Source of the DNA: Bacteroidota bacterium
Lineage (GTDB): Bacteria; Bacteroidota; Bacteroidia; NS11-12g; UBA9320
DNA length: 64,000 bases
Direction of reading: 5' to 3'
NCBI GenBank assembly: GCA_947468275.1
Contig: CANIKO010000001.1
Span: 62,001 to 126,000 of the forward strand
Shown here: piece by piece, positions 27,040 through 36,977 of the stretch
Position numbering within the stretch: position 1 is the stretch's first letter
How the letters are laid out: every line of letters begins with the position of its first letter
The notes under the pieces: model-generated
The model's input: the letters and a program-made list of their open reading frames with translations, nothing else
What the model was told of the DNA's origin: nothing
Databases searched by the model: none
Program-made: the position numbers and the translations under genes

Positions 27040-27864
27040 ATGGGAGTTAAAAGATTAAATCCGGTAACACCGGGAACACGATTTAGAGTTGCCAATACTT
27101 TTGAGGAACTAACCGGGGATAAACCGGAGAAAAGCCTTATTATTTCCATAAAAAAATCAGGTGGACGTAATAACCAAGGTACAATGACCATGCGCTATAT
27201 AGGTGGTGGACATAAGCAACAATATAGAATTATTGATTTTAAACGCGATAAAACAGGAGTATTAGGAGAGGTTAAAACTGTAGAATACGATCCGAATAGA
27301 ACTTGTTTTATAGCTTTGGTAGAATATGCTGACGGTGAAAAAAGATATATTTTGGCACCTAACGGAATCAAAGTTGGACAAAAAATTACTTCTGGCTCAG
27401 GTTCTACTCCAGATTTAGGAAATTCATTACCTCTTAGTGAAATGCCATTAGGTAGTATCGTTCATAATATTGAGTTAAATCCAGGTCAGGGTGGAAAAAT
27501 AGTGCGAAGTGCAGGTTCAAACGCTCAGCTTGTTGCTCGTGATGGCAAATATGTAGTTATTAAATTACCATCAAGTGAAACACGAATGATATTATCAACT
27601 TGTTCTGCTACCATTGGATCGTTAAGTAATCCAGATCATAGCCTTGAAAATAAAGGAAAAGCCGGAAGGAATCGTTGGTTAGGAAGAAGACCAAGAACAC
27701 GTCCTGCTGCGATGAACCCAGTAGACCATCCAATGGGTGGTGGTGAAGGTAGAGCAAAAGGTGGTCAGGCACGCACAAGAAAAGGAACTGGTCTTAAAGG
27801 TCATAAGACACGTAATCCTAATAAGAGTTCAAATAAGTTTATCATAGAAAGAAGGAAGAAATAA
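27040..27864 (+). CDS. rplB: 50S ribosomal protein L2
   Basis: 274 residues and one of the most conserved large-subunit proteins, needed for subunit association and peptidyl transfer. It has [19 protein letters not shown], the [19 protein letters not shown] segment and the [13 protein letters not shown] motif with the functional histidine. Two bases separate it from rplW. Confidence 0.98.
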   Translation: MGVKRLNPVTPGTRFRVANTFEELTGDKPEKSLIISIKKSGGRNNQGTMTMRYIGGGHKQQYRIIDFKRDKTGVLGEVKTVEYDPNRTCFIALVEYADGEKRYILAPNGIKVGQKITSGSGSTPDLGNSLPLSEMPLGSIVHNIELNPGQGGKIVRSAGSNAQLVARDGKYVVIKLPSSETRMILSTCSATIGSLSNPDHSLENKGKAGRNRWLGRRPRTRPAAMNPVDHPMGGGEGRAKGGQARTRKGTGLKGHKTRNPNKSSNKFIIERRKK

Positions 27865-27866
27865 TT

Positions 27867-28130
27867 ATGCCAAGGTCGCTTAAAAAAGGTCCATTCGTTG
27901 ATGTCAAGCTTTTCAAAAAGATTGATACCATGAACGAAGCAAAGAAAAAAAATGTAATAAAAACATGGAGTCGTCGCTCGTTGATAACACCAGATTTTAT
28001 TGGTCATACATTCGCAGTTTACAACGGGAATAAATTTATTCCTGTATATGTAACTGAAAATATGGTAGGTCATAAATTAGGCGAATTTGCCCCAACACGA
28101 ACTTTCAAAGGACACTCAGGAAATAGATAA
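27867..28130 (+). CDS. rpsS: 30S ribosomal protein S19
   Basis: 87 residues. S19 forms a heterodimer with S13 in the 30S head. It begins [17 protein letters not shown] and contains [20 protein letters not shown], then [14 protein letters not shown] at the end. It lies two bases after rplB. Confidence 0.97.
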   Translation: MPRSLKKGPFVDVKLFKKIDTMNEAKKKNVIKTWSRRSLITPDFIGHTFAVYNGNKFIPVYVTENMVGHKLGEFAPTRTFKGHSGNR

Positions 28131-28131
28131 T

Positions 28132-28500
28132 ATGGAAGCAGTAGCTAAATTAAATAATTGCCCTTTATCACCTCGTAAAATGCGTTTGGTCGTAGATCAA
28201 ATTCGTGGAGAGAATGTAAACAAGGCATTAAGTATTTTGAAATTTAACCAAAAACAGGCGTATGCTCTTTTAGTAGAAAAGCTATTATTATCAGCTATTG
28301 CAAATTGGCAATTGAAAAATGATGCTAAACTAGATGATGAAACAGGATTGATAGTTAAATCAATATTTGTAAATCAGGGAAGAACAGTAAAGCGATTAAG
28401 TCCAGCACCACAAGGCAGGGCATATAGAATTCGCAAACGTTCAAACCATATTACTCTAGTGGTTGATGTGGTTGGTGAAACAATTGAAAACGTAAATTAA
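28132..28500 (+). CDS. rplV: 50S ribosomal protein L22
   Basis: 122 residues with the tunnel-constricting beta-hairpin ([20 protein letters not shown]), where macrolide-resistance changes occur in other bacteria. The ATG giving [17 protein letters not shown] is preferred because it lies one base after rpsS stops; an upstream start within rpsS is a shadow. Confidence 0.97.
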   Translation: MEAVAKLNNCPLSPRKMRLVVDQIRGENVNKALSILKFNQKQAYALLVEKLLLSAIANWQLKNDAKLDDETGLIVKSIFVNQGRTVKRLSPAPQGRAYRIRKRSNHITLVVDVVGETIENVN

Positions 28501-28518
28501 AAGGTATAACAAGTAATA

Positions 28519-29346
28519 ATGGGTCAAAAAGTAAATCCGATAAGTATAAGATTAGGTATCATCCGTGGGTGGGAATCTAATTGGTTCGGTGGAAAAAACT
28601 TTGGCGAAAAATTAGCCGAAGATTATAAAATCCGCAAGTACCTTCATGCACGTATTCAACGTGGTGGTATCTCCAAAATAGTGATTGAGCGTACATTAAA
28701 ACGCATCATTATTACGGTTCACACTGCTCGTCCAGGAATCGTAATTGGAAAAGGTGGTTCGGAAGTTGATAAGATAAAAGAAGAAATTAAGAAGCTTACT
28801 AAAAAAGATGTTCAAATTAATATTTTTGAAATTAAACGTCCTGAAACAGAAGCTAGATTAGTTGCCGAATCTATTGCACAGCAAATTGAAGGACGTGTTT
28901 CGTATAAGCGTGCTACTAAAATGTCAATAGCATCAACCATGAGAATGGGAGCTGAAGGAATAAAAGTAATGCTTTCAGGTCGTTTGAATGGAGCAGAAAT
29001 GGCTCGTAGTGAGCAATATAAAGATGGTAGAATTCCTTTGCATACCTTCCGAGCAGATATTGATTATCACATTGCAGAAGCATTAACTGTATATGGTAAA
29101 ATTGGCGTTAAGGTTTGGATAATGAGAGGTGAAATTTATGGAAAAAGAGATCTTTCTATGAATCTAGGTGCTAGTAATTCAAGTACTGACCGTAGACCAG
29201 GTGGACCGGGTGGAGATAGGGATAAAAGACGTAGTGGAGGTAGAGACCGTGATAGCCGTGGTGGAGAAAGAAGAGATAATAATAGAGGCCCTAGAACTGG
29301 TGGTGCAAACACTGGTGGACCAAGACCAAGAAACGATAGGGCTTAA
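28519..29346 (+). CDS. rpsC: 30S ribosomal protein S3 with RG-rich C-terminal tail
   Basis: 275 residues. S3 lines the mRNA entry channel and has helicase-assisting arginines. The N-terminal KH domain is seen at [20 protein letters not shown] region (about residues 74-93, quoted as [15 protein letters not shown]) and the C-terminal domain at [20 protein letters not shown]. After about residue 215 there is an extension of nearly 60 residues, rich in Gly, Arg, Asp and Asn ([19 protein letters not shown]), making the protein longer than the usual length of about 230. The tail may bind RNA; this is inference. Confidence 0.97.
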   Translation: MGQKVNPISIRLGIIRGWESNWFGGKNFGEKLAEDYKIRKYLHARIQRGGISKIVIERTLKRIIITVHTARPGIVIGKGGSEVDKIKEEIKKLTKKDVQINIFEIKRPETEARLVAESIAQQIEGRVSYKRATKMSIASTMRMGAEGIKVMLSGRLNGAEMARSEQYKDGRIPLHTFRADIDYHIAEALTVYGKIGVKVWIMRGEIYGKRDLSMNLGASNSSTDRRPGGPGGDRDKRRSGGRDRDSRGGERRDNNRGPRTGGANTGGPRPRNDRA

Positions 29347-29362
29347 TAATAAATAAATAAGT

Positions 29363-29368
29363 AAGGAG
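29363..29368 (+). promoter_or_regulatory. Shine-Dalgarno-like AAGGAG before rplP
   Basis: AAGGAG ends five bases before the rplP ATG. I see no other start in the ribosomal cluster with so good a match, and Bacteroidota genes normally lack such sites. Confidence 0.6.
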
Positions 29369-29373
29369 AAGAA

Positions 29374-29793
29374 ATGTTATTACCAAAACGTACCAAATTT
29401 AGAAAACAACAAAAAGGACGTGTAAAAGGTTTGGCTACCCGTGGTGCCCAAATAGAGTTCGGAGATTTCGGTTTGAAATCTATGGAACCTAAATGGATCA
29501 CTGGACGTCAAATAGAAGCCGCCCGTATAGCCTTAAACCGTTTTATGAAAAGGGAAGGTAAAGTATGGATTAGAATTTTTCCAGACAAACCTGTAACCAA
29601 AAAACCGGCCGAAGTAAGGATGGGTAAAGGTAAAGGAGCACCGGAATATTGGGTGGCAGTTATAAAACCTGGTACCATTATTTTTGAGGTAGAAGGAGTG
29701 TCACAAGAAGTTGCAAAAGAAGCTATGCGTCTTGCAGCTCAAAAGCTACCAGTTGTTACAAGATTTGTTGTTAAACCTAATTACGCAGAATAA
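29374..29793 (+). CDS. rplP: 50S ribosomal protein L16
   Basis: 139 residues near the A site of the 50S subunit. It contains [19 protein letters not shown] at the start, [20 protein letters not shown] and [20 protein letters not shown]. Unlike its neighbours it is preceded by a clear purine-rich Shine-Dalgarno sequence after a 27-base gap. Confidence 0.97.
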   Translation: MLLPKRTKFRKQQKGRVKGLATRGAQIEFGDFGLKSMEPKWITGRQIEAARIALNRFMKREGKVWIRIFPDKPVTKKPAEVRMGKGKGAPEYWVAVIKPGTIIFEVEGVSQEVAKEAMRLAAQKLPVVTRFVVKPNYAE

Positions 29794-29798
29794 TTGTT

Positions 29799-30005
29799 AT
29801 GGATTACGATAAAATAAAAGAATTGTCTAATAAGGAGCTTCATAGTGTATTGCGTGATGAACGTTTACAATTACAAAAGCTAAAATTTAGCCATACAGTG
29901 TCTCAAATTGAGAACCCAGGTAAAATCACGTTTTCAAGACGATTAGTTGCAAAGTATCTTACTGAAATCAACCGTCGCAAAAACGAATTAAAAAGTATTG
30001 ATTAA
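29799..30005 (+). CDS. rpmC: 50S ribosomal protein L29
   Basis: 68 residues forming a two-helix protein at the tunnel exit. It contains [20 protein letters not shown] and a basic C-terminal half with [15 protein letters not shown]. rpsQ begins four bases after its stop. Confidence 0.95.
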   Translation: MDYDKIKELSNKELHSVLRDERLQLQKLKFSHTVSQIENPGKITFSRRLVAKYLTEINRRKNELKSID

Positions 30006-30009
30006 TAAA

Positions 30010-30264
30010 ATGGAAAGGAACTCCAGAAAAGAAATAATAGGTGTAGTAGCCAGTAACAAAATGCAAAAATCTGTTACTGTTACTATTGAGCGTAAAAAGA
30101 AACACGCCAAATACCACAAATTCGTAAAAGCCACTTCTAAATTTATGGCTCACGATGAAAAAGAAGAATGTGGAATAGGTGATGTTGTGAAAATAATGGA
30201 AACTCGTCCGCTTAGTAAGAGCAAGCGTTGGAGAGTAGTAGAAATATTAGAAAAGGCTAAATAA
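30010..30264 (+). CDS. rpsQ: 30S ribosomal protein S17
   Basis: 84 residues, an OB-fold primary 16S-binding protein. It has [36 protein letters not shown] and [20 protein letters not shown]. The ATG of MERNSRKE is used; a slightly earlier start overlapping rpmC is less likely. Its stop overlaps the rplN ATG by one base. Confidence 0.96.
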   Translation: MERNSRKEIIGVVASNKMQKSVTVTIERKKKHAKYHKFVKATSKFMAHDEKEECGIGDVVKIMETRPLSKSKRWRVVEILEKAK

Positions 30265-30632
30265 TGATACAACAAGAATCAAGACTTAGAGTAGCTGATA
30301 ACAGTGGAGCTAAAGAAGTACTTTGTATAAGAGTACTCGGAGGAACCCGTAGTCGTTACGCCTCATTGGGCGATAAAATAATTGTTTCGATAAAAGAAGC
30401 AATTCCCTCAGGTGGGGTAAAAAAAGGAACTGTATCTAAAGCAGTTATAGTTAGGACTAAAAAACAAGTTCGACGTCCAGATGGATCTTATATTCGCTTT
30501 GATGATAACTCATGTGTATTGTTGAACAAAGATGATGAACCAAGAGCTACGCGTATATTTGGTCCTGTTGCTCGTGAATTGCGCGAAAAACAGTTTATGA
30601 AAATAGTATCATTAGCCCCAGAAGTTTTATAA
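30264..30632 (+). CDS. rplN: 50S ribosomal protein L14
   Basis: 122 residues, forming an inter-subunit bridge and the docking site for the silencing factor RsfS. It contains [40 protein letters not shown] and [20 protein letters not shown]. Start overlaps the stop of rpsQ. Confidence 0.98.
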   Translation: MIQQESRLRVADNSGAKEVLCIRVLGGTRSRYASLGDKIIVSIKEAIPSGGVKKGTVSKAVIVRTKKQVRRPDGSYIRFDDNSCVLLNKDDEPRATRIFGPVARELREKQFMKIVSLAPEVL

Positions 30633-30635
30633 ATT

Positions 30636-30971
30636 ATGGAACGTAGATTTAATAAAATACCAAAATTACATGTTAAAAAAGGCGATACTGTAAAAGTATT
30701 GGCTGGCGATGACAAAAATAAGTCAGGAAGAATATTACGTGTAATAGTAAAGGAGCAAAGAGCCGTTGTTGAAGGTATCAATATGGTTACTAAGCATAAA
30801 AAACCAGATGCTAATAATCCAAATGGTTCAATAATAAAATTAGAAGCACCTCTTCATATTTGCAAGCTAATGCTTATGGACGCAGGAAAACCTACTCGTA
30901 TTGGTCGCAAGCTTAATGCAGATGGTAAATTGCAGAGATATTCAAAGAAAACAGGTGATTTTATAAAATAA
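30636..30971 (+). CDS. rplX: 50S ribosomal protein L24
   Basis: 111 residues. An assembly initiator with a KOW motif: [20 protein letters not shown]. Then [20 protein letters not shown] and [17 protein letters not shown] at the end. It lies three bases after rplN. Confidence 0.96.
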   Translation: MERRFNKIPKLHVKKGDTVKVLAGDDKNKSGRILRVIVKEQRAVVEGINMVTKHKKPDANNPNGSIIKLEAPLHICKLMLMDAGKPTRIGRKLNADGKLQRYSKKTGDFIK

Positions 30972-30978
30972 GAAGAAG

Positions 30979-31533
30979 ATGTACTCACCAAGATTAAAAG
31001 AAAAATACAAGAGTAGCGTTGTACCAGCACTTAAAGAAAAGTTTGGTTATAAAAACGTAATGGAAATTCCTAAGATGGTTAAAATTTCAATTAACCAAGG
31101 AGTAGGTGCCGCTGTTTCGGATAAAAAATTAGTAGATACCGCAGTTCAGGAATTATCCGTAATAGCTGGACAAAAAGCAGTTCCAACCTATTCACGTAAG
31201 GATATTTCGAACTTTAAATTGCGTTCTAAAATGCCAATTGGAGCAAAAGTAACTTTGCGTAAAGATAATATGTACGAATTTTTAGATCGTCTTATTTCAA
31301 TTGCTTTGCCTCGCGTACGTGATTTTCAAGGAATAAACGAGAAAGGATTTGATGGCCGTGGAAATTACACTTTTGGTGTAACTGAACAGTTAATATTTCC
31401 TGAAATAAATATCGATAAAACGAATAAGATAAACGGATATAATATCACATTTGTAACTACTGCAAAAAATGATGTTGAATGTTTAGAGTTGTTAAAAGAA
31501 TTTGGATTACCATTTAAAAATCAAAATAAATAA
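30979..31533 (+). CDS. rplE: 50S ribosomal protein L5
   Basis: 184 residues, a 5S rRNA-binding protein at the central protuberance. It contains [36 protein letters not shown] and [20 protein letters not shown]. Length is normal. Confidence 0.97.
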   Translation: MYSPRLKEKYKSSVVPALKEKFGYKNVMEIPKMVKISINQGVGAAVSDKKLVDTAVQELSVIAGQKAVPTYSRKDISNFKLRSKMPIGAKVTLRKDNMYEFLDRLISIALPRVRDFQGINEKGFDGRGNYTFGVTEQLIFPEINIDKTNKINGYNITFVTTAKNDVECLELLKEFGLPFKNQNK

Positions 31534-31536
31534 GAC

Positions 31537-31806
31537 ATGGCAAAAGAATCAATGAAAGCCCGCCAAAGAAAACGGGAGAAATTGGTAGCCAGGTATGCTG
31601 AAAAGCGTGCCAAACTAAAGGCTGAAGGAAACTTTGATGCATTGCAATTATTGCCACGCAATTCTTCACCTGTAAGGTTACGCAATCGCTGTTCTATTAC
31701 TGGAAAGCCTAGAGGTTATATCCGTATATTCGGATTATGTAGAAATCAATTTCGCGAAATGGCCTCAAACGGCAAAATTCCGGGAGTAACAAAAGCAAGT
31801 TGGTAA
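31537..31806 (+). CDS. rpsN: 30S ribosomal protein S14, zinc-free long form
   Basis: 89 residues. S14 belongs to the 30S head near the decoding region. The C-terminal half has [20 protein letters not shown] and [20 protein letters not shown]. Only two cysteines are present, not the CxxC pairs of the zinc-binding short form, so this is the C-minus type that does not need zinc. Confidence 0.96.
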   Translation: MAKESMKARQRKREKLVARYAEKRAKLKAEGNFDALQLLPRNSSPVRLRNRCSITGKPRGYIRIFGLCRNQFREMASNGKIPGVTKASW

Positions 31807-31827
31807 TCATTTAATAAAAAAAGAATC

Positions 31828-32223
31828 ATGACAGATCCAATAGCAGATTACTTAACAAGAGTAAGAAACGCCATTAAGGCAAACCATCGTATAGTAGAAA
31901 TACCTGCTTCAAACATTAAGAAGGAAATAACAAAAGTGTTGTTTGAAAAAGGTTATATTTTAAACTATAAATTTGAAGATAACACCATAGGAGGTGTTAT
32001 TAAAATAGCCTTAAAATATCACCCTATAACTAAACTTTCAGCCATCAATGAAATAAGTCGTGTTAGTAAGCCTGGTTCACGTCAGTATACTTCTTCTGAA
32101 GATATGCCGCGTGTAAAGAATGGTTTAGGTATCGCAATTGTTACTACATCACAGGGTGTAATGACTGATAAAGAAGCCAAGAAGCAAAATGTTGGTGGTG
32201 AATTAATTTGTTACGTATCATAA
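31828..32223 (+). CDS. rpsH: 30S ribosomal protein S8
   Basis: 131 residues, a central-domain 16S-binding protein. It begins TDPIADYLTRVRNAIKANHR and ends GLGIAIVTTSQGVMTDKEAK / GGELICYVS, the conserved rRNA-binding end. In E. coli S8 regulates the spc operon by binding near the rplE start; no such hairpin was evaluated here. Confidence 0.97.
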   Translation: MTDPIADYLTRVRNAIKANHRIVEIPASNIKKEITKVLFEKGYILNYKFEDNTIGGVIKIALKYHPITKLSAINEISRVSKPGSRQYTSSEDMPRVKNGLGIAIVTTSQGVMTDKEAKKQNVGGELICYVS

Positions 32224-32246
32224 TTAAATTAGACAAATAAAAAAAA

Positions 32247-32801
32247 ATGTCACGTGTAGGAAAAAACCCGATCAGCTTACCTAAAGGCGTAGAAATACAA
32301 ACGTCAGGTGATACGATTATAATTAAAGGAGCAAAAGGCCAACTTTCACAAAAATTATCGGAAGGTATTTCGATAGAATTGAATGAAGGAATTGTTCAGG
32401 TAAATAGAAGTAACGAAAGTAAAAGCCAAAGATCTCTTCATGGTTTGTACCGTTCACTTATTAATAATATGGTGAAAGGTGTAAGCGAAGGTTATATAAT
32501 TAAACAAGAAGTTGTTGGAGTTGGTTATAAGGCCAGTAACGTAGGGAATTTGCTTGAATTGAATTTAGGATATTCACATAATATTTATATAGAAGTTCCT
32601 AATGAAATTAAAGTTAGTACAGAAAGTGAAAAAGGTAAAAATCCACTTATCATTTTAGAAGGAAGCGATAAACAATTAATTGGACAGGTAGCTGCAAAAA
32701 TTAGATCAATGCGCAAACCAGAACCTTACAAAGGAAAAGGTATTAAATTCCAAGGAGAGCAATTGAGAAGAAAAGCCGGTAAGTCAGCAAGTAAAAAATA
32801 A
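32247..32801 (+). CDS. rplF: 50S ribosomal protein L6
   Basis: 184 residues with two similar alpha-beta domains near the factor-binding site. It contains [18 protein letters not shown] and the C-terminal RMS-like [18 protein letters not shown] block, then a basic tail. Confidence 0.97.
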   Translation: MSRVGKNPISLPKGVEIQTSGDTIIIKGAKGQLSQKLSEGISIELNEGIVQVNRSNESKSQRSLHGLYRSLINNMVKGVSEGYIIKQEVVGVGYKASNVGNLLELNLGYSHNIYIEVPNEIKVSTESEKGKNPLIILEGSDKQLIGQVAAKIRSMRKPEPYKGKGIKFQGEQLRRKAGKSASKK

Positions 32802-32806
32802 AGGAT

Positions 32807-33163
32807 ATGGCAACTGATAAAGTATTAAGTAGATTAAAAATAAAAAGAAGGGTAAGAGCTAAGGTTTTTGGTAATGCTAATAAACCGAGGTTGTCTGTTT
32901 TTCGCAGCAACAATGATGTTTATGCCCAGTTAATAGATGATACAGCAGGAAAGACATTATTGTCATTTTCTTCAAGATCTAAAGGATTAGAAACTTCAAC
33001 AGCTACTAAAACTCAAAAATCTTTTGAGGTGGGTAAAAAAGTTGGAGAAGCTGCCTTAGCAAATGGTATCACTAAAGTTGTTTTTGACAGAAATGGTTAT
33101 TTATACCATGGTCGTATTAAAAGTCTTGCCGATGGTGCAAGAGAAGCAGGATTAATTTTTTAA
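32807..33163 (+). CDS. rplR: 50S ribosomal protein L18
   Basis: 118 residues, binds 5S rRNA with L5. It has [35 protein letters not shown], and the conserved end [20 protein letters not shown]. Confidence 0.96.
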   Translation: MATDKVLSRLKIKRRVRAKVFGNANKPRLSVFRSNNDVYAQLIDDTAGKTLLSFSSRSKGLETSTATKTQKSFEVGKKVGEAALANGITKVVFDRNGYLYHGRIKSLADGAREAGLIF

Positions 33164-33166
33164 GAA

Positions 33167-33685
33167 ATGGCAACACAAACATTATTAAGAGTAAGAGCTA
33201 CAGATATTGATTTAAAAGAAACTGTAGTTAATATAAACAGGGTAGCCAAAGTTACTAAAGGAGGACGTACATTTAGTTTTACTGCAATTATTGTTGTTGG
33301 TAACGGAAAAGGTATTGTTGGTCATGGTCTTGGAAAAGCAAGTGAGGTAACCGATGCAATTGCTAAGGGAATTGAAGATGCTAAGAAAAATCTGATTAAA
33401 GTTCCTGTTATTAACGGAACTGTACCTCATGAACAAATAGGAAAATTTGGTGGAGGACGTGTATTTATTACACCTGCTTCACACGGAACTGGCGTTATTG
33501 CTGGTGGAGCAATGCGTGCTGTACTAGAAAGTGCAGGGGTGCATGATGTATTAGCAAAATCAAAAGGTTCTTCAAATCCACATAATGTGGTAAAAGCAAC
33601 GATAGATGCATTAGCAAAATTACGCGACCCTTATACGATTGCAGAACAACGAGGAATTTCATTAGATAAATTATTTAACGGTTAA
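33167..33685 (+). CDS. rpsE: 30S ribosomal protein S5
   Basis: 172 residues. S5 contributes to decoding fidelity and helicase activity at mRNA entry. It contains [20 protein letters not shown], the [16 protein letters not shown] loop and [20 protein letters not shown]. Three bases separate it from rplR. Confidence 0.97.
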   Translation: MATQTLLRVRATDIDLKETVVNINRVAKVTKGGRTFSFTAIIVVGNGKGIVGHGLGKASEVTDAIAKGIEDAKKNLIKVPVINGTVPHEQIGKFGGGRVFITPASHGTGVIAGGAMRAVLESAGVHDVLAKSKGSSNPHNVVKATIDALAKLRDPYTIAEQRGISLDKLFNG

Positions 33686-33691
33686 TTAGAT

Positions 33692-33871
33692 ATGGCAAAG
33701 ATTAGAATTACACAAGTAAAAAGTGGTATTGACCGTACCGAACGTGATAAAAGAACGTTAATAGCATTAGGTTTAACAAGAATGCATCGCACTAAAGAAG
33801 TGGAAGCAAATCCTGCCTTGGTAGGAATGATTAATTCAGTAAAGCATTTATTAAAAGTAGAAAACGTTTAG
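33692..33871 (+). CDS. rpmD: 50S ribosomal protein L30
   Basis: 59-residue protein, read directly from the sequence. It starts MAKIRITQVKSGIDRTERDK and contains TLIALGLTRMHRTKEVEAN, the typical L30 signature, and ends LLKVENV. It fits the expected spc-operon position between rpsE (six bases upstream) and rplO (two bases downstream). Confidence 0.96.
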   Translation: MAKIRITQVKSGIDRTERDKRTLIALGLTRMHRTKEVEANPALVGMINSVKHLLKVENV

Positions 33872-33873
33872 AA

Positions 33874-34320
33874 ATGAACTTAAGTAATTTAAAACCAGCC
33901 CCAGGCTCAGTTCGAGATAGAAAACGCAAAGGACGCGGAAACGGTTCAGGAACGGGTGGTACTTCCACACGTGGACATAAAGGTGCCGGATCTCGTTCAG
34001 GCCACTCTAAAAAAGTAGGTTTCGAAGGAGGTCAAATGCCATTACAAAGACGTGTTCCAAAAGTTGGATTTAAAAATCCTTTCCGAGTTGAATATACCAG
34101 TATGAATTTGGATCGACTTCAAGAATTTGCTCAAAGTTTAAATACAGATACAATATCTCACGAAGATTTTCTTAAGGGAAGAATTGTAAGTAAAACTGAG
34201 CGAGTTAAAATATTAGGAAGAGGAGAATTAACATTAAAATTGAACGTTACTGCTCATGCTTTTTCGGATGCAGCAAAAGCGGCAATTGAAAATGCAGGTG
34301 GAACTACTCAAATCATTTAA
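33874..34320 (+). CDS. rplO: 50S ribosomal protein L15
   Basis: 148 residues, a late assembly protein. The Gly/Arg-rich N-terminal extension RGNGSGTGGTSTRGHKGAGS penetrates 23S rRNA, then GFEGGQMPLQRRVPKVGF. The C-terminal domain ends with IENAGGTTQII. Eight bases separate it from secY. Confidence 0.97.
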   Translation: MNLSNLKPAPGSVRDRKRKGRGNGSGTGGTSTRGHKGAGSRSGHSKKVGFEGGQMPLQRRVPKVGFKNPFRVEYTSMNLDRLQEFAQSLNTDTISHEDFLKGRIVSKTERVKILGRGELTLKLNVTAHAFSDAAKAAIENAGGTTQII

Positions 34321-34328
34321 TCCTCCTG

Positions 34329-35696
34329 ATGAAAAAGCTAATATCGACCTTTAAAAATATTTGGAGTATTGAAGAATTACGCTCAAGAATTCTACAAACT
34401 CTTTTGTTACTTGCTGTTTATCGTATAGGAACATTTATATATCTGCCTGGTATTGATCCGGTAGTAATGGATGCTAAATATGGTAATTCTACTCAAGATG
34501 GCCTTTTAGGTCTTATTAATACTTTTTCCGGAGGAGCATTTAACAGAGCATCTATATTTGCATTAGGTATAATGCCTTATATATCCGCGTCTATTATTGT
34601 TCAGTTGCTAACTTTCGCATTACCTTCTTTTCAAAGAATGTCAAAGGAAGGTGAAGATGGACGTCGTAAGATTAATCAAATTACAAGATATCTGACTATT
34701 GCGGTTTCTGGTGTTCAAGCAATTGCTTATATTGTGCAATTAAAATCATCAAAGACCGATGCGATTTATGCGTTACAGCAAGGAGCTCCTATTTCAGTAA
34801 CTACATTTACATTTATAGCAGTAGTTACGCTTATAGCAGGTACTATGTTTACAATGTGGCTAGGAGAAAGGATAACAGACAGGGGACTTGGTAATGGAAT
34901 ATCGCTTATTATTATGGTAGGTATTATTTCTAGATTGCCTTTTGCCTTATTAGGTGAACTTAATAGTAGATTAGGTGGAGCCGGTGGACCAATTATTTTC
35001 TTAGTTGAATTAGTTATTTGGTTAGTTGTTATATTAAGTGTAATATTATTAATTCAAGGAACAAGGCGTGTTCCGGTTCAATATGCAAAGAGAATAGTAG
35101 GTAATAAGCAATATGGAGGAGTTCGCCAGTATTTACCATTGAAAATAAATGGAGCAGGGGTAATGCCAATTATTTTTGCGCAAGCATTAATGTTTATTCC
35201 TTCAACACTTACAGGACTTTTGTCTGGTAAATCGTCTGCAGCCTCTAATTTCTTTTCAAAATTTATGGATATAACTTCATTCGGTTATAATGCATTATTT
35301 TTTGTGTTGATTATGCTGTTCACCTATTTCTATACGGCTATAACTTATAACCCGGTTCAAATTTCAGAAGATTTGAAACGTAACAGTGGATTTATTCCTG
35401 GAATCAAACCTGGAAAAAAAACAGCTGACTTTATAGATACAATAATTTCACGTATTACTTTTCCCGGAGCTATTTTTATTGGTTTTGTGGCAATAATGCC
35501 AGCGATAGCAATAATTTTTGGAGTAAATGATCAGTTTGCGCAATTTTTTGGAGGTACTTCACTATTAATTATGGTTGGTGTTGTATTGGATACTTTAGCA
35601 CAAATTGATACGCATCTATCTATGAGAAAGTATGATGGATTAATGAAGTACGGTAGAATTAAAGGAAGAACTGCAACTGGTGGTTCAATGACATAA
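34329..35696 (+). CDS. secY: Protein translocase subunit SecY
   Basis: 455-residue channel subunit of the Sec translocon in the inner membrane, with ten transmembrane helices. Recognisable segments are SGGAFNRASIFALGIMPYIS (plug and TM2 region), ASIIVQLLTFALP, MWLGERITDRGLGNGISLII, and the cytoplasmic loop TRRVPVQYAKR followed by PLKINGAGVMPIIFAQ. It ends the spc-type section. No adk or map gene separates it from infA. Confidence 0.98.
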   Translation: MKKLISTFKNIWSIEELRSRILQTLLLLAVYRIGTFIYLPGIDPVVMDAKYGNSTQDGLLGLINTFSGGAFNRASIFALGIMPYISASIIVQLLTFALPSFQRMSKEGEDGRRKINQITRYLTIAVSGVQAIAYIVQLKSSKTDAIYALQQGAPISVTTFTFIAVVTLIAGTMFTMWLGERITDRGLGNGISLIIMVGIISRLPFALLGELNSRLGGAGGPIIFLVELVIWLVVILSVILLIQGTRRVPVQYAKRIVGNKQYGGVRQYLPLKINGAGVMPIIFAQALMFIPSTLTGLLSGKSSAASNFFSKFMDITSFGYNALFFVLIMLFTYFYTAITYNPVQISEDLKRNSGFIPGIKPGKKTADFIDTIISRITFPGAIFIGFVAIMPAIAIIFGVNDQFAQFFGGTSLLIMVGVVLDTLAQIDTHLSMRKYDGLMKYGRIKGRTATGGSMT

Positions 35697-35698
35697 TT

Positions 35699-35732
35699 TT
35701 TGAGAAAAATAAAATTTAAATTACTATATTTG
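35699..35732 (+). promoter_or_regulatory. Probable internal promoter before infA
   Basis: TATATTTG (35725-35732) followed by CAGCCCGT closely resembles the rpsL promoter -7 region (TACTTTTG then CAGTCCGT). A TTTG lies 22 bases upstream rather than the ideal 19, so the -33 match is weaker. Confidence 0.55.
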
Positions 35733-35751
35733 CAGCCCGTAAAAAAAAGAC

Positions 35752-35970
35752 ATGTCTAAACAAGATTCGATAAAACAGGATGGTATGATTATAGAAGCCC
35801 TGTCGAATGCCATGTTTAGAGTGGAATTGAAAAACGGACACAAGATTATAGCAACAATCAGTGGTAAAATGAGAATGCACTACATTCGAATTCTACCCGG
35901 TGATAAGGTTCAGGTTGAAATGTCGCCGTATGATTTAACAAGAGGAAGAATCAGCTTTAGATACAAATAA
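35752..35970 (+). CDS. infA: Translation initiation factor IF-1
   Basis: 72 residues, an OB-fold factor that occupies the 30S A site during initiation. It contains [39 protein letters not shown] and [15 protein letters not shown], the full family signature. A probable promoter lies in the 55-base gap after secY. Confidence 0.98.
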   Translation: MSKQDSIKQDGMIIEALSNAMFRVELKNGHKIIATISGKMRMHYIRILPGDKVQVEMSPYDLTRGRISFRYK

Positions 35971-36023
35971 TAAAATGAAATGCACAGCATTCCATTTGAC
36001 CATAAAAAAGAGAATATAATCAA

Positions 36024-36140
36024 ATGAAAGTAACATCGTCGGTTAAGAAAAGAAGTGTTGATTGCAAAATTGTAAAACGCAAAGGTGTGGTTTACGTTGT
36101 GAATAAAAAGAACCCTAAATTTAAACAAAGACAAGGATAA
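36024..36140 (+). CDS. rpmJ: 50S ribosomal protein L36, zinc-ligand-depleted form
   Basis: 38-residue protein read from the sequence: [20 protein letters not shown] and then [17 protein letters not shown]. The RKGVVYVV and KFKQRQG parts are typical of L36. Only one cysteine is left, so the zinc ribbon of the C-plus form is absent. It sits between infA and rpsM, as expected. Confidence 0.95.
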   Translation: MKVTSSVKKRSVDCKIVKRKGVVYVVNKKNPKFKQRQG

Positions 36141-36143
36141 GTA

Positions 36144-36521
36144 ATGGCCAGGATTGCAGGTATTGATTTACCAAGAAACAAAGTAGGACCAATTGGATTA
36201 TCATATATATATGGTATTGGTCGTTTTAATGCTGTTACTATTTTAAATAGTGCAGGAGTGGATGTAAACAAAAAAGTTAGCGAATGGGGTGATGAAGATC
36301 TTACATCTATTCGTAAAATTATTACTGAAGGCCATAAGGTGGAAGGTGAGTTACGTTCAGAAGTACAAACCAACATAAAACGACTTATGGATATAGGTTG
36401 TTATAGAGGTTTGCGTCACAGAAAAGGTTTGCCTGTTAGAGGACAATCGACAAAAAACAATGCACGTACTCGTAAAGGAAAACGTAAGACTGTGGCTAAT
36501 AAGAAGAAGGTAACTAAGTAA
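36144..36521 (+). CDS. rpsM: 30S ribosomal protein S13
   Basis: 125 residues, located in the 30S head, contacting P-site tRNA and S19. It contains [20 protein letters not shown] and the end [20 protein letters not shown] with a basic tail. It lies three bases after rpmJ. Confidence 0.97.
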   Translation: MARIAGIDLPRNKVGPIGLSYIYGIGRFNAVTILNSAGVDVNKKVSEWGDEDLTSIRKIITEGHKVEGELRSEVQTNIKRLMDIGCYRGLRHRKGLPVRGQSTKNNARTRKGKRKTVANKKKVTK

Positions 36522-36541
36522 TAAATAGCAAGAAAAATTAA

Positions 36542-36931
36542 ATGGCTACAGGAAAAAAAGTTGTTAAAAAAAGAAAAGTAATAATTGAAGCTTATGGTCA
36601 AGCTCACATTAAGGCCTCCTTCAATAATATTATTATTTCAATAACAAATAATCAGGGACAAGTTATATCTTGGTCAAGTGCTGGTAAGATGGGTTTTAGA
36701 GGCTCAAAGAAAAATACACCCTATGCAGGTCAAGTATCAAGTCAGGATTGTTGCAAAGTGGCAACTGATCTTGGAGTGAAAAAAGTTGATGTATTTGTAA
36801 AAGGACCAGGAGCAGGGCGTGAATCAGCTATACGTACTTTGCAGGCGGCTGGATTAGAAGTTATGTCAATTAAAGATATTACTCCTATGCCTCATAACGG
36901 TTGTCGTCCACCTAAAAGAAGAAGAGTTTAA
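36542..36931 (+). CDS. rpsK: 30S ribosomal protein S11
   Basis: 129 residues at the platform next to the mRNA exit. It contains [60 protein letters not shown] and the invariant [16 protein letters not shown] end. Confidence 0.98.
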   Translation: MATGKKVVKKRKVIIEAYGQAHIKASFNNIIISITNNQGQVISWSSAGKMGFRGSKKNTPYAGQVSSQDCCKVATDLGVKKVDVFVKGPGAGRESAIRTLQAAGLEVMSIKDITPMPHNGCRPPKRRRV

Positions 36932-36977
36932 CAATTTTAGATTTTAAATTTAAAATTAAATTAAAGAACAATAAGAA

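Noticed and set aside
29168-29356. 62-residue frame inside rpsC
   Set aside because: Out-of-frame reading of the RG-rich tail of S3 with no start context.
34329-35752. Expected adk or map genes between secY and infA
   Set aside because: They are missing, as in many Bacteroidota, so this is not unusual.
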